DNA of 64,000 bases from Actinacidiphila sp. DG2A-62 (GTDB lineage: Bacteria > Actinomycetota > Actinomycetes > Streptomycetales > Streptomycetaceae): contig NZ_JAYMGI010000002.1 of the NCBI RefSeq assembly GCF_035825295.1, positions 1,116,001 through 1,180,000 on the forward strand, written 5' to 3'. Under the pieces are notes generated by a model. That model saw only the letters and a program-made list of their open reading frames with translations. It ran no database searches and had not been told where the DNA came from. How positions within the stretch are numbered: position 1 is the first letter of the stretch; each line of letters starts with the position of its first letter. The position numbers and the translations under genes were made by a program. Below are positions 34,424 to 42,338 of this stretch, in pieces.

Positions 34424-35074
34424 ATGACGGGAAAGCGCACATACGGGCAGGCGTGCGGTGTCGCCCACGCGATGGACCTGCTGGGCGAGCGCTGGGCGGT
34501 GCTGATCGTGCGGGATCTGATGCTGGGACCCAAGCGCTTCAGCGACGTGCAGGCCGGACTCCCCGCCGCGGGGCCGAACGTGCTGACCCAGCGGCTGCGG
34601 GACCTGGAGGCCGCGGGCATCGTGCGGCGCAGGACGCTACCGCCGCCGGCCGGCTCGAAGGTCTACGAGCTGACCGAGTGGGGCGCCGAGCTGGAGCCGA
34701 TCATCTCCCGGCTGGGCCTGTGGGGTTCGCGCTCCCCCGTGGTGCCGGTCAGCGGGGACTACCCGCCGGACTCGCTGATGCTGTCGCTGCGCTACTGCTT
34801 CGAGGCCGACGACGACCCGGGGTGGAACGCGGTCTACGACATCCGGCTGGGCCGCGAGCAGTTCACCGCGACGGTGGCCGCCGGCCGGCTGGAGCAGGTG
34901 GTCAGGGACCATCCCAGGACCGGCCCCGACACGGTCATCGCAACCGATCCGCTGACCCTCAGCGAGGTGATGGCGGGCCGCCGCGACGTCCGCGAGGCGG
35001 TGGACGAGGCCCGGATAACGCTGGACGGCGACGCCGAGGCGGGCTTCCGGCTGCTCGCCGCCGCGCGCAGGTGA
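34424..35074 (+). CDS. HxlR-family winged-helix regulator with C-terminal ligand domain
   Basis: This 216-residue protein has an N-terminal HxlR domain (AHAMDLLGERWAVLIVRDLM, GPKRFSDVQAGLPAAGPNVL, QRLRDLEAAGIVRRR) with the Cys of YGQACGVAHA near the start, which in some HxlR/MarR proteins senses oxidants or electrophiles. The C-terminal half (about 110-216) resembles an SCP2-like ligand domain. It is divergent from the DUF899-MFS operon and probably represses it. Its stop codon lies inside a tandem repeat. Confidence 0.9.
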   Translation: MTGKRTYGQACGVAHAMDLLGERWAVLIVRDLMLGPKRFSDVQAGLPAAGPNVLTQRLRDLEAAGIVRRRTLPPPAGSKVYELTEWGAELEPIISRLGLWGSRSPVVPVSGDYPPDSLMLSLRYCFEADDDPGWNAVYDIRLGREQFTATVAAGRLEQVVRDHPRTGPDTVIATDPLTLSEVMAGRRDVREAVDEARITLDGDAEAGFRLLAAARR

Positions 35075-35170
35075 GCCGCGCGGACCCGACCGTCCGAGCT
35101 CGTGTGCGCCGCGCGGCCCCTGCCGTCCGCGCGCATGTGAGCCGCACGGACCCGGCCGTCCGCGCGCACT
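35071..35170. repeat. Three degenerate tandem units overlapping the hxlR-type gene stop
   Basis: Units of about 31-35 bases start GTGAGCCGC.. at 35071, GTGTGCGCC.. near 35102 and GTGAGCCGC.. near 35137. Each contains CGGCCGTCCG-like sequence. The first copy includes the TGA of the HxlR gene. Confidence 0.7.
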
Positions 35171-35305
35171 CGGCACGATCGGAGAGGCCGCGGCGGACAA
35201 GCACGATCCGAGGTGCACCGGCCCGGCGGCGCGGCGCAGGCTGACGGACAGCGCGGCCGGCCTGCTGCCGGACCCGCCCCGCGACGACGCCACGGGAGGC
35301 CACGC

Positions 35306-36487
35306 ATGGTGCAGACGAGGGTTCCGACCCGTGAGGAACTGGTGCGACGCGCAGCGGACCTGGTGCCGCTGCTGCGGGAACGCTCGCTGGAGATCGACGC
35401 CGCGCGGCGGCTGCCGCCGGACGTGCTGCAGGCCGTGGTGGACTCCGGGCTGCTGCGGATGCGGGCGCCGCGGCAGTACGGCGGGTACGAGAGCGACGCC
35501 CGCACGCTAGTCGACGTGCACGCCGAACTGGCCCGCGGCAACAGCTCCGCCGCCTTCTGCGTGTCCGTCTGGTCGCTGCTGATATGGATGGCCGGGCTGT
35601 GGCCCGACGAGGTGCAGGACGAGGTCTTCGCCACCCCGGACGTGCGGGTCAGCGGCACCCTCGCGGTCGGCGGCAGCGCCCGCCGCGTCGACGGCGGCTG
35701 GGTGTTCAACGGCACCTGGAAGTTCAACAGCGGTGTGCTGCACAGCCAGTGGAAGGTCACCGCGGCCATGCCGGAGGGCCCCGAGGCGGCGGCCGGCCCG
35801 GTCACCGCGCTGGTGCCGGTGGAGGCGCTGCGCATCGTGGACGACTGGGACACCCTGGGCCTGCCCGGCTCGGGCAGCGTCACCACCGTCGCCGAGGACG
35901 TCTTCGTGGCCGACCGGTACGTGGTGCCCACCGGCGACCTGCTGCGCGACCAGTGCAAGTCCAAGGCCAACTACGGCAAGGCCGACTACCAGGTGCCGAT
36001 GCTGGTCACCTCCACCGCGGCCACCGGCGGCCAGCTGGTCGGCGCGGCCAAGTACGCGATGGAGGTGTTCCTCGACCGGCTGGAGGGGCGCCCGCTGACG
36101 TACACCGACTACGCCGCCAAGCGCGAGGCGCCGGTGACCCATCTCCAGGTGGGCGAGGCGCAGTTGCTGATCGAGGAGGCCGAGGCGCGGATGCACCGCT
36201 TCGCCGACCTGATCGCGGACAAGTCGGCGCGCGCCGAGGAGTGGACGCAGGACGAGCGGGTGCTGTCCCGGGTGCAGCTCGGCCGCACCGCCCAGCTCGC
36301 CAAGCGGGCGGTGGACATCCTGGCCAGCGCCGGCGGCGGGTCGTCGATCTTCCGTGACGTGCCGCTGCCGCGCATCCAGCGCGACGTCCACGCGGTGACC
36401 ATCCACGCGCTGACCCACCCCGACACCAACATCGAGCTGTACGGCCGGATGCTCTGCGGCCTGGAGCCCAACTCCGCCTATTTGTAG
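35306..36487 (+). CDS. Acyl-CoA-dehydrogenase-fold flavin monooxygenase A
   Basis: This 393-residue protein belongs to the acyl-CoA dehydrogenase-like (group D) flavin-dependent hydroxylases, such as HsaA/HpaB-type oxygenases, rather than true dehydrogenases. It has RAPRQYGGYESDARTLVDV, WMAGLWPDEVQDEVF, WKFNSGVLHSQWKV and LPGSGSVTTVAEDVFV, and ends ELYGRMLCGLEPNSAYL. These enzymes need reduced flavin from a separate reductase, which is not in this window. ATG 35306 has GGGAGG six bases upstream. It is clearly paralogous to the minus-strand gene at 40825-42060. It probably hydroxylates an aromatic or polycyclic substrate. Confidence 0.88.
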   Translation: MVQTRVPTREELVRRAADLVPLLRERSLEIDAARRLPPDVLQAVVDSGLLRMRAPRQYGGYESDARTLVDVHAELARGNSSAAFCVSVWSLLIWMAGLWPDEVQDEVFATPDVRVSGTLAVGGSARRVDGGWVFNGTWKFNSGVLHSQWKVTAAMPEGPEAAAGPVTALVPVEALRIVDDWDTLGLPGSGSVTTVAEDVFVADRYVVPTGDLLRDQCKSKANYGKADYQVPMLVTSTAATGGQLVGAAKYAMEVFLDRLEGRPLTYTDYAAKREAPVTHLQVGEAQLLIEEAEARMHRFADLIADKSARAEEWTQDERVLSRVQLGRTAQLAKRAVDILASAGGGSSIFRDVPLPRIQRDVHAVTIHALTHPDTNIELYGRMLCGLEPNSAYL

Positions 36488-36628
36488 GCCCGTCCGGGGC
36501 CGCTGACCGGTCCCGCAGGCGGTCCCTCCCCCGATCCGGCAGGCCGGGACGGGCCGGGCGCATCCCGTCGGCCCCGTCCCGCCCGGCCTGCCTCCGCATG
36601 CCCGCGGGCGCGCCCCGGCGCGCCCGCG

Positions 36629-36713
36629 CACGCCCCGGCACACCCCGCCGTGCCGAGGCATGCCCCCGTACGCGCCGCCGTGTCGAGGCATGCCCCGGTA
36701 CGCGCCCCCGTGG
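36629..36713. repeat. Tandem 30-bp repeat upstream of the epoxide-hydrolase gene
   Basis: Two units of 30 bases (36654-36683 and 36684-36713, CGAGGCATGCCCCCGTACGC...) are preceded by a degraded partial copy from about 36629. The 272-base gap around it holds no supported gene. Confidence 0.75.
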
Positions 36714-36759
36714 CGCCGGTTTCCCGTGTTCCGACCGCTTCGCACCGATTGGAGACGAC

Positions 36760-37923
36760 ATGCAACCGTTCCGCGTGAACATCCCCCAGGAGGCGCTGGA
36801 CGATCTCAGGCAGCGGCTGGGCAACACCCGCTGGCCGATCGGCCTCCCGGAGGACGGCTGGTCCCGCGGCGTCCCGCAGGACTACCTGCGGGAGCTGGCC
36901 GCGTACTGGCGGGACTCCTACGACTGGCGGAAGCTGGAGGACCGGCTGAACGCGCTCCCCCAGTTCACCACCGAGATCGACGGCGCCAACGTGTACTACC
37001 TGCACGTGCGGTCGCCCGAGCCGGACGCGGTGCCGATGATCATCACGCACGGCTGGCCCGGCTCGGTGGTGGAGTTCCTCGACGTCATCGGGCCGCTGAC
37101 CGACCCGCGGTCGCACGGCGGCGACCCCTCGACCGCCTTCCACCTGGTGATCCCGTCGATGCCCGGCTACGGCTTCTCCGGCCCGCCGGCCAGTCCGGGC
37201 TGGACGGTCAAGCGGGTGTCGGAGGCGTGGAAGGAGCTGATGAGCCGGCTCGGCTACGACCGGTACATCGCCCAGGGCGCCGACTTCGGCTCCGCGGTGG
37301 CGCTGGTGCAGGGCCTGGTCGACGCCGAGAGCGTCATGGGCGTGCACGTCAACACCCTGGTGACCGGGCCGGGCGACGACCCGGCCGAGCTGGAGGGGCT
37401 GACCGACCGGGACCGGTCGGGCATGGCCCGCACCGAGCGCTTTCTGACCGTGCTGGCCGGCTCGATGAAGCTGTACTCGACCCGCCCGCACACCGTCAGC
37501 TACGGGCTGCACGACTCCCCCGTCGGCCAGCTCGCCTGGGTGATCGAGAAGTACAAGGACTGGGCGGACGCGCCCGGCGTGCCCGAGGACGCGGTGGACC
37601 GCGACCGGCTGCTCGACATCGTCTCGGTGTACTGGCTGACCCAGACCGCGGGCTCCTCCGGCCAGTTCTACTACGACAACGTCGACTTCCTGCCGATCTC
37701 CGGCAACGCGGGCCACTACTTCCCGCTGCCGATGCCGGTGGGCGTGGCGACGTACCCCGAGGGCCCGTTCAAGCCGGTGCGCCGGTTCGCCGACCGGGAG
37801 TTCGCCAACATCGTGCAGTGGCGCGAGTACGACCGCGGCGGCAACTTCGCCGCGCTGGAGGAGCCCGACCTGTACGTGGACGACGTGCGTGCCTTCGCCC
37901 GACTGCTGCGCGAGCAGTCCTGA
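36760..37923 (+). CDS. Epoxide-hydrolase family protein with Asn in place of the catalytic His
   Basis: This 387-residue alpha/beta hydrolase belongs to the epoxide hydrolase 1 (juvenile-hormone/SgcF-like) family. It has the N-terminal FRVNIPQEALDDLRQRL module, the oxyanion motif HGWPGS, and the nucleophile elbow GADFGS with the expected Asp. Near the C-terminus, where relatives have GGHFAALE with the catalytic His, this protein has GGNFAALEEP. Asn (codon AAC) replaces His, so normal hydrolysis may be lost or slowed. ATG 36760 has GGAGA five bases upstream. The gene is 15 bases before an NTF2-like gene and is probably in one operon with it and the peroxiredoxin. Confidence 0.88.
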   Translation: MQPFRVNIPQEALDDLRQRLGNTRWPIGLPEDGWSRGVPQDYLRELAAYWRDSYDWRKLEDRLNALPQFTTEIDGANVYYLHVRSPEPDAVPMIITHGWPGSVVEFLDVIGPLTDPRSHGGDPSTAFHLVIPSMPGYGFSGPPASPGWTVKRVSEAWKELMSRLGYDRYIAQGADFGSAVALVQGLVDAESVMGVHVNTLVTGPGDDPAELEGLTDRDRSGMARTERFLTVLAGSMKLYSTRPHTVSYGLHDSPVGQLAWVIEKYKDWADAPGVPEDAVDRDRLLDIVSVYWLTQTAGSSGQFYYDNVDFLPISGNAGHYFPLPMPVGVATYPEGPFKPVRRFADREFANIVQWREYDRGGNFAALEEPDLYVDDVRAFARLLREQS

Positions 37924-37938
37924 CCCACGAGGAGAGAC

Positions 37939-38418
37939 ATGTCCACCACGAGCGCGCCCTGGGGCGACGCCACGGCGATCCTGGCCGCAGCCGGGGTGCC
38001 GGAGGACCCGGGGTACTACCACGAGTTCACCGCGGCCGACGAGAAGGCCGTGCTGACCGTGCCGATGCGCATCCAGCAGGCATGGGAGCTCAACGACCCC
38101 GACCTGTTCGCGGAGACCTTCGCCGAGGACGGCAGCCTGCTGATGCAGGACACGCAGCTGACCAGCCGCGAGGAGATCAGGACCTTCATGCGGGACGGGT
38201 TCGGCGGCGCGTACCGGGGCGCGAAGGTGCGCGGCTGGCCGCTGTCGGTGCGCTTCCTCGCCCCCGACGTGGCGGTCGTCGTCAGCCAGGGCGGCATCAT
38301 CCTGGCCGGCGAGGAGGAGGTGGCCGACGCCCGCCGGGTGCGGGTCACCTGGGTCGTAGTCAACAAGGACGGCGTGCCGCGGCTGTTCTCCCACCAGAGC
38401 AGCCCGCTGGCCGGCTAG
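37939..38418 (+). CDS. NTF2-like SgcJ/EcaC family protein 1
   Basis: This 159-residue protein has an NTF2-like/SnoaL-like cone fold: VPMRIQQAWELNDPDLFAETFAEDGSLLMQDTQL, then RTFMRDGFGGAYRGAKV and RLFSHQSSPLAG at the end. It is in the SgcJ/EcaC group, named after a protein of the C-1027 enediyne locus whose reaction is still unclear. Two paralogues lie at 48507-48962 and 49162-49629. GAGGAGA precedes the ATG. It lies between the epoxide-hydrolase homologue and the peroxiredoxin. Confidence 0.9.
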   Translation: MSTTSAPWGDATAILAAAGVPEDPGYYHEFTAADEKAVLTVPMRIQQAWELNDPDLFAETFAEDGSLLMQDTQLTSREEIRTFMRDGFGGAYRGAKVRGWPLSVRFLAPDVAVVVSQGGIILAGEEEVADARRVRVTWVVVNKDGVPRLFSHQSSPLAG

Positions 38419-38443
38419 CCGACCGCCCGGAGGAGGCCCCGAG

Positions 38444-38907
38444 ATGACGATCCGACCGGGGCGGCCGCCCCCGACTTCACCCTGACCGACCACAACCGCC
38501 GCGAGGTGTCGGTCGGCGCGCTGTGGCGGGACCGCAGTGTGCTGCTGGTGTTCTACCCGTTCGCCTTCAGCCCGGTGTGCGACGGCGAACTGTGCCAGGT
38601 GCGCGACGAGTTGGAGCAGTACCAGGCGACCGGCACGCAGGTCGTCGGGGTGTCCGTGGACACCCCGTTCGCCCTGCACGCCTGGGCCGAGCAGCGCGGC
38701 TTCGGCTTCCCGCTGCTGTCGGACTTCTGGCCGCACGGCGAGGTCGCCCGCTCCTACGGCGTCTTCGACGAGCGCCTGGGCGTCGCGCTGCGCGGCACCT
38801 TCCTGATCGACCGCGGCGGCGTGGTGCGCTTCAGCGAGGTGCAGGGGCCGCGCGAGGCGCGCGACCAGGAAGGCTGGAAGAAGGCGGTGGCCGCGCTCGA
38901 CGGCTGA
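38444..38907 (+). CDS. Peroxiredoxin (AhpE-like), apparent 1-base deletion near 38460
   Basis: The domain is intact from the AAAPDFTLTDHN start onwards: VLLVFYPFAFSPVCDGELCQ with the peroxidatic cysteine, GVSVDTPFALHAW and GTFLIDRGGVVRF. The natural start ATG 38444 (MTIRPG), with GGAGGAGG upstream, is in another frame. Adding one base in the GGGG run at 38458-38461 joins it to AAAPDF. The repaired protein has about 155 residues and reduces peroxides using a thiol partner. It is the last gene of the plus-strand operon, in front of a strong hairpin. Confidence 0.8.
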
Positions 38908-38921
38908 GCCGGCCGGTCTGC

Positions 38922-38964
38922 GCAAGGGGCCCGCGGCGCGCACGACGCGCGGCGGGCCCTTTGC
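38922..38964. terminator. 19-bp hairpin between convergent operons
   Basis: GCAAGGGGCCCGCGGCGCG pairs with 38946-38964 at 17 of 19 positions around loop CACGA. It lies 14 bases after the peroxiredoxin stop and serves both converging operons. Within the 302-base gap it is followed by two exact 18-base units at 38968-38985 and 38986-39003 and further TGTCCGGCG repeats. No gene is seen there. Confidence 0.75.
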
Positions 38965-39209
38965 CGTGTCCGGCGGGTCCGGCCGGTCCGGCGGGTCCGG
39001 CCGGTCCGCCACACCCGCGCGCCGCCCAGGTCCGGCGCGTCCGTGCGTCCGTCGGGTCCGCCGTGTCCGGCGTGTCCGGCGTGTCGGGGCAGCGAGAAGC
39101 GCCGGGGCGCTCACGCAACGCCCCGGCGCCGTGACGCGGCCCCGGACCGGACCGCCGTCCCGGTCGGCCCGCCGATGGCCGACCGGGAGTTCCTCGTGCC
39201 GCCCGCGGC

Positions 39210-40814
39210 TCAGGCCGTGGCGGCCTCCGGCTGCGCCGCCGGCAGCGGGGCGACCCCGCGCACCAGGTCGGCGGCCTTCTCCGCGAGCGCGACGACCAGC
39301 GCGTTGGGCTGGCCCCGGCCAGCCGCCGGCAGCACCGACGCGTCGACCACCCGCAGCCCCTGCGCGCCGCGCACCCGCAGTTCCTCGTCGACGACCGCGC
39401 CGATCGCGCAACTGCCCGCCGCGTGGAAGATGGAGTGCGCGTAGCGCCGCACGTACGCCTTCAGGTCGGCGTCGGAGTGCGAGGCCGGCGCCCGGTGCAC
39501 GTCGCGGACCCACGCGGCCAGCGGCTTGCGGCCGGCGATGTCGAATGCCAGCCGCAGCGCGGCGACCGCGGTATCGAGGTCCTCGGGCTCGGCGAAGTAA
39601 CGGTGCTCGATCCGCGGCTTGGCGGTGGGGTCCGCCGAGGCCAGGCTCACCCGGCCGCGGCTGCGCGGGGTGAGCAGCGCGGGGCCGCAGGACAGCGCGT
39701 GCGCGGTGGGCAGGCCCAAGCCGCTGTCCACGAACATCACCGGCGCGGCGAAGAACTCCACGTCGGGCGCGGGCAGTTCGGGCCGGGTGCGGACGAAGCC
39801 GCCGGCCTCCGGGCCGTTGGAGGTGAGCGGGCCGCGGCCCTCCTCGGCGAACCGCCTGACGTCCTGCGGGGTGCCGGCGGCCAGCAGGCTGACCGGCTCG
39901 GTCCCGGTGACGTTGAGCGGGATCAGCGGGTGGTCGTGCAGGTTCGCGCCGACCTCGGGGTGGTCCAGCGCCACGTCGATGCCGAACATGCCCAGCTGGT
40001 CCGCCGGGCCGATGCCGGAGAGCATCAGCAGCTGCGGGGAGTTGTAGGCGCCGGCGCACAGGATCACCTCGCGCTCGGCGCGCACCACCACCTCCTCGTC
40101 CAGCCGCCGGCCGGTCACGCCGACCGCGCGGGCCCCGTCCAGCAGCACCCGGTGGACCCGCACGTCGGTGCGCACGGTCAGGTTGGGCCGGTCCGCCGCC
40201 GGGCGCAGGTAGGCCGCCGCGGTGCTGTGCCGGCGGCCGTCGCGCTGGGTGACCTGGAAGAAGCCGAAGCCGTCCTGCCGGGCGCCGTTGAAGTCGTCGT
40301 TGGCCGGGTGTCCGGCGGCCAGCGCGGCCTCCACGAAGGCGGCGGCGAGCACGTTGCCCGAGCGGCCGTCGGCGACGCCCAGCGGGCCGCCGGCGCCGTG
40401 GTAGTAGGACGCGCCGCGCTCGTTGTCCTCCGAGCGGCGGAAGTACGGCAGCAGCTCGTCGTAGCTCCAGCCGGCCAGGCCCCACTCGTCGAAGTCGCGG
40501 CGGTTGTTGCGGGCGTAGACCATGGCGTTGACCGAGCTGGTGCCGCCCAGCACCCGGCCGCGCGGCAGGTAGACGCTGCGGCCGTGCAGGGCCGGCTCCT
40601 CGGCGGTGGCGTAGTCCCAGTCCACCTCGGTGCGGAACAGCCGGGAGAAGGCGGAGGGGACGTGGATGTTCTCGGCGCTGTCGACGGGCCCGGCCTCGAT
40701 CAGGCAGACCCGCAGCGACGGGTCCTGCGACAGCCGCGCGGCCAGCACGCAGCCGGCCGAGCCCGCGCCCACGATCACGTAGTCGTACGTCGCGTCGTCG
40801 TTGTCGGCGGTCAT
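39210..40814 (-). CDS. GMC-family FAD-dependent oxidoreductase 1
   Basis: This 534-residue flavoprotein of the glucose-methanol-choline family has the FAD motif YDYVIVGAGSAGCVLAARLS, GMC signature 1 (RGRVLGGTSSVNAMVYAR), signature 2 (LCAGAYNSPQLLMLSGIGP), and the active-site block FHAAGSCAIG with its His, plus GQPNALVVALAEKAADL. It oxidises an alcohol to an aldehyde or ketone with flavin. It is closely similar to GMC 2 at 45164-46753. It starts ten bases after the stop of monooxygenase B, so the two form an operon. Confidence 0.93.
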   Translation of the reverse strand: MTADNDDATYDYVIVGAGSAGCVLAARLSQDPSLRVCLIEAGPVDSAENIHVPSAFSRLFRTEVDWDYATAEEPALHGRSVYLPRGRVLGGTSSVNAMVYARNNRRDFDEWGLAGWSYDELLPYFRRSEDNERGASYYHGAGGPLGVADGRSGNVLAAAFVEAALAAGHPANDDFNGARQDGFGFFQVTQRDGRRHSTAAAYLRPAADRPNLTVRTDVRVHRVLLDGARAVGVTGRRLDEEVVVRAEREVILCAGAYNSPQLLMLSGIGPADQLGMFGIDVALDHPEVGANLHDHPLIPLNVTGTEPVSLLAAGTPQDVRRFAEEGRGPLTSNGPEAGGFVRTRPELPAPDVEFFAAPVMFVDSGLGLPTAHALSCGPALLTPRSRGRVSLASADPTAKPRIEHRYFAEPEDLDTAVAALRLAFDIAGRKPLAAWVRDVHRAPASHSDADLKAYVRRYAHSIFHAAGSCAIGAVVDEELRVRGAQGLRVVDASVLPAAGRGQPNALVVALAEKAADLVRGVAPLPAAQPEAATA

Positions 40815-40824
40815 GGCGTCGTCC

Positions 40825-42060
40825 TCACACGTAGAGCGTGTTGGCGTCCAGGCCGCTGAGCACGCGGCCGTAGAGCTCGAACGCGGTGGTCGGGTAGATC
40901 AGCGCGTGCAGGTTGGTGGCCTGCACGTTGCGGTTGATCCGCTGCATCGCGGCGTCGTCGTACAGCGAGGAGCCGCCGCTGGCGGAGGCCAGCACGTCGA
41001 CGGCGTCCTTGGCGAGCGCCGAGACCATGCCGACGTCGGCGCGGCTGCGGGCCCGCTCGCGCAGCGTCCAGGACTCGCCCGCGCGGGTCTTGGCGTCCAG
41101 CACGTCGGCGATCCGGAAGCTGTGGAACTCCGCCTGGTCGGTCTTCAGCGCGGCCTCGGCGAGCTGGAGGTGGGTGACCGGCGCGTCCCGCTGGGTGGCG
41201 TACTCGGTGTAGGTGATGGAGCGTTCGGGCATCCGCCGCACGAAGACGTCCATCGCGCCCTGCGCCATGCCGAGCAGGGTGCCGACGGTGGCCGCCGCGG
41301 TCACCGGCATCAGCGGGGTGCGATACATCACCGAGTCGGCGTTGGCCTGCGAGCGGTACTGCTGGGTCAGCACGTCCACCAGCGGCATCGTCCGCTCGGC
41401 GGGCACGAAGACCTCGCTCGCCGCGGTGCTGACGCTGCCGGAGCCGCGCAGGCCCGCCACGTGCCAGTCGTCCACGATCTCCAGGTCGGACAGCGGCACC
41501 AGCGCCATCAGCGGCTGCATGCCGCCGTCCGGCGTGGGCGTCATGGCGATGATCTCCTGCCACTGGGCGTGCAGGGCGCCGCTGATGAAGCCCCACTTCC
41601 CGGTGAGCCGGAAGCCGCCGTCGACCGGCTCGGCGTGGCCGCTGGGGCTCAGCGTGCCGCAGATCCGCACGTCGGGGTCGGCGAAGACCTCGTCCTGGAC
41701 GTGGTCGGGGAAGACCCCGGCCATCCAGGCGGGGATGGTGTAGATCGACGTGACCCACCCGGCCGCGGCGTCGCCGCGGCCGAGCGCCGCGCCGATCGCG
41801 ACCAGGGTGCGGGCGGAGATCTCCCGGCCGCCGTAGCGGGCCGGTTTGCGCAGCCGGAAGAAGCCGCCGTCGGCGAGCGCGGCCACCACGTCGTCGTGCA
41901 GCCGGCGGTTCTCGTCGGACCACCGGGCGTGCTCGTCCAGCAGCGGCGCCAGGCCGGCGGCGCGGCCGACCAGCTCGTCGTGTTCGCGCTGCTCGTCGTG
42001 GTGGGTGTGCGCGTCGCGCTCGTGGTGCTCGTCGCGCGCGGGCGCGTCGGTGACGGTCAC
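40825..42060 (-). CDS. Acyl-CoA-dehydrogenase-fold flavin monooxygenase B
   Basis: This 411-residue paralogue of monooxygenase A has RKPARYGGREISARTLVAI, WMAGVFPDHVQDEVFADPDV, WGFISGALHAQWQE and LRGSGSVSTAASEVFVP, and ends ELYGRVLSGLDANTLYV. A His/Asp/Glu-rich leader (about 30 residues, DEHHERDAHTHHDEQREHD) precedes the domain. It may be disordered or bind metal. The start is GTG 42060 with GGAGG five bases upstream. It is cotranscribed with GMC 1 and divergent from the FAD monooxygenase gene. Its presumed role is hydroxylation of the same scaffold or a later intermediate. Confidence 0.88.
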   Translation of the reverse strand: MTVTDAPARDEHHERDAHTHHDEQREHDELVGRAAGLAPLLDEHARWSDENRRLHDDVVAALADGGFFRLRKPARYGGREISARTLVAIGAALGRGDAAAGWVTSIYTIPAWMAGVFPDHVQDEVFADPDVRICGTLSPSGHAEPVDGGFRLTGKWGFISGALHAQWQEIIAMTPTPDGGMQPLMALVPLSDLEIVDDWHVAGLRGSGSVSTAASEVFVPAERTMPLVDVLTQQYRSQANADSVMYRTPLMPVTAAATVGTLLGMAQGAMDVFVRRMPERSITYTEYATQRDAPVTHLQLAEAALKTDQAEFHSFRIADVLDAKTRAGESWTLRERARSRADVGMVSALAKDAVDVLASASGGSSLYDDAAMQRINRNVQATNLHALIYPTTAFELYGRVLSGLDANTLYV

Positions 42061-42107
42061 GGGGCCTCCTCGCAGATGGACGCACACCGGTGGCGACCGG
42101 GGCGTGG

Positions 42108-42119
42108 CGGATCGATCCG
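42108..42119. promoter_or_regulatory. Palindrome in the divergent promoter region
   Basis: CGGATCGATCCG is a perfect 12-base palindrome in the 278-base gap between monooxygenase B and the FAD monooxygenase. It lies about 50 bases upstream of the monooxygenase B start and may be an operator. Confidence 0.35.
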
Positions 42120-42338
42120 GGCGGGTGGGAAGGGCACGGCGCGGACCCGTCCGGGCGGGACGGGGCAGGTCGCTGCGGTCCCTCCATCGTTTCGGCGGGG
42201 CGTTCCCGGTGCACCTCCGGTCGTGCTGGCCGCCGCCGCGCACCGGCCCGCCGCACATCCGAAGGTGCCCGCGCGCACGGCGCGTTGCGACGATTCGAGC
42301 GGTTCCCCCGCGTCTCGGATCGAGGAGAGGACTGTCCA

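Noticed and set aside
35306..36487. Classical acyl-CoA dehydrogenase
   Set aside because: The paralogue pair lacks the usual SEPxAGSD and IxGGTSEI signatures and matches the oxygenase branch of the fold.
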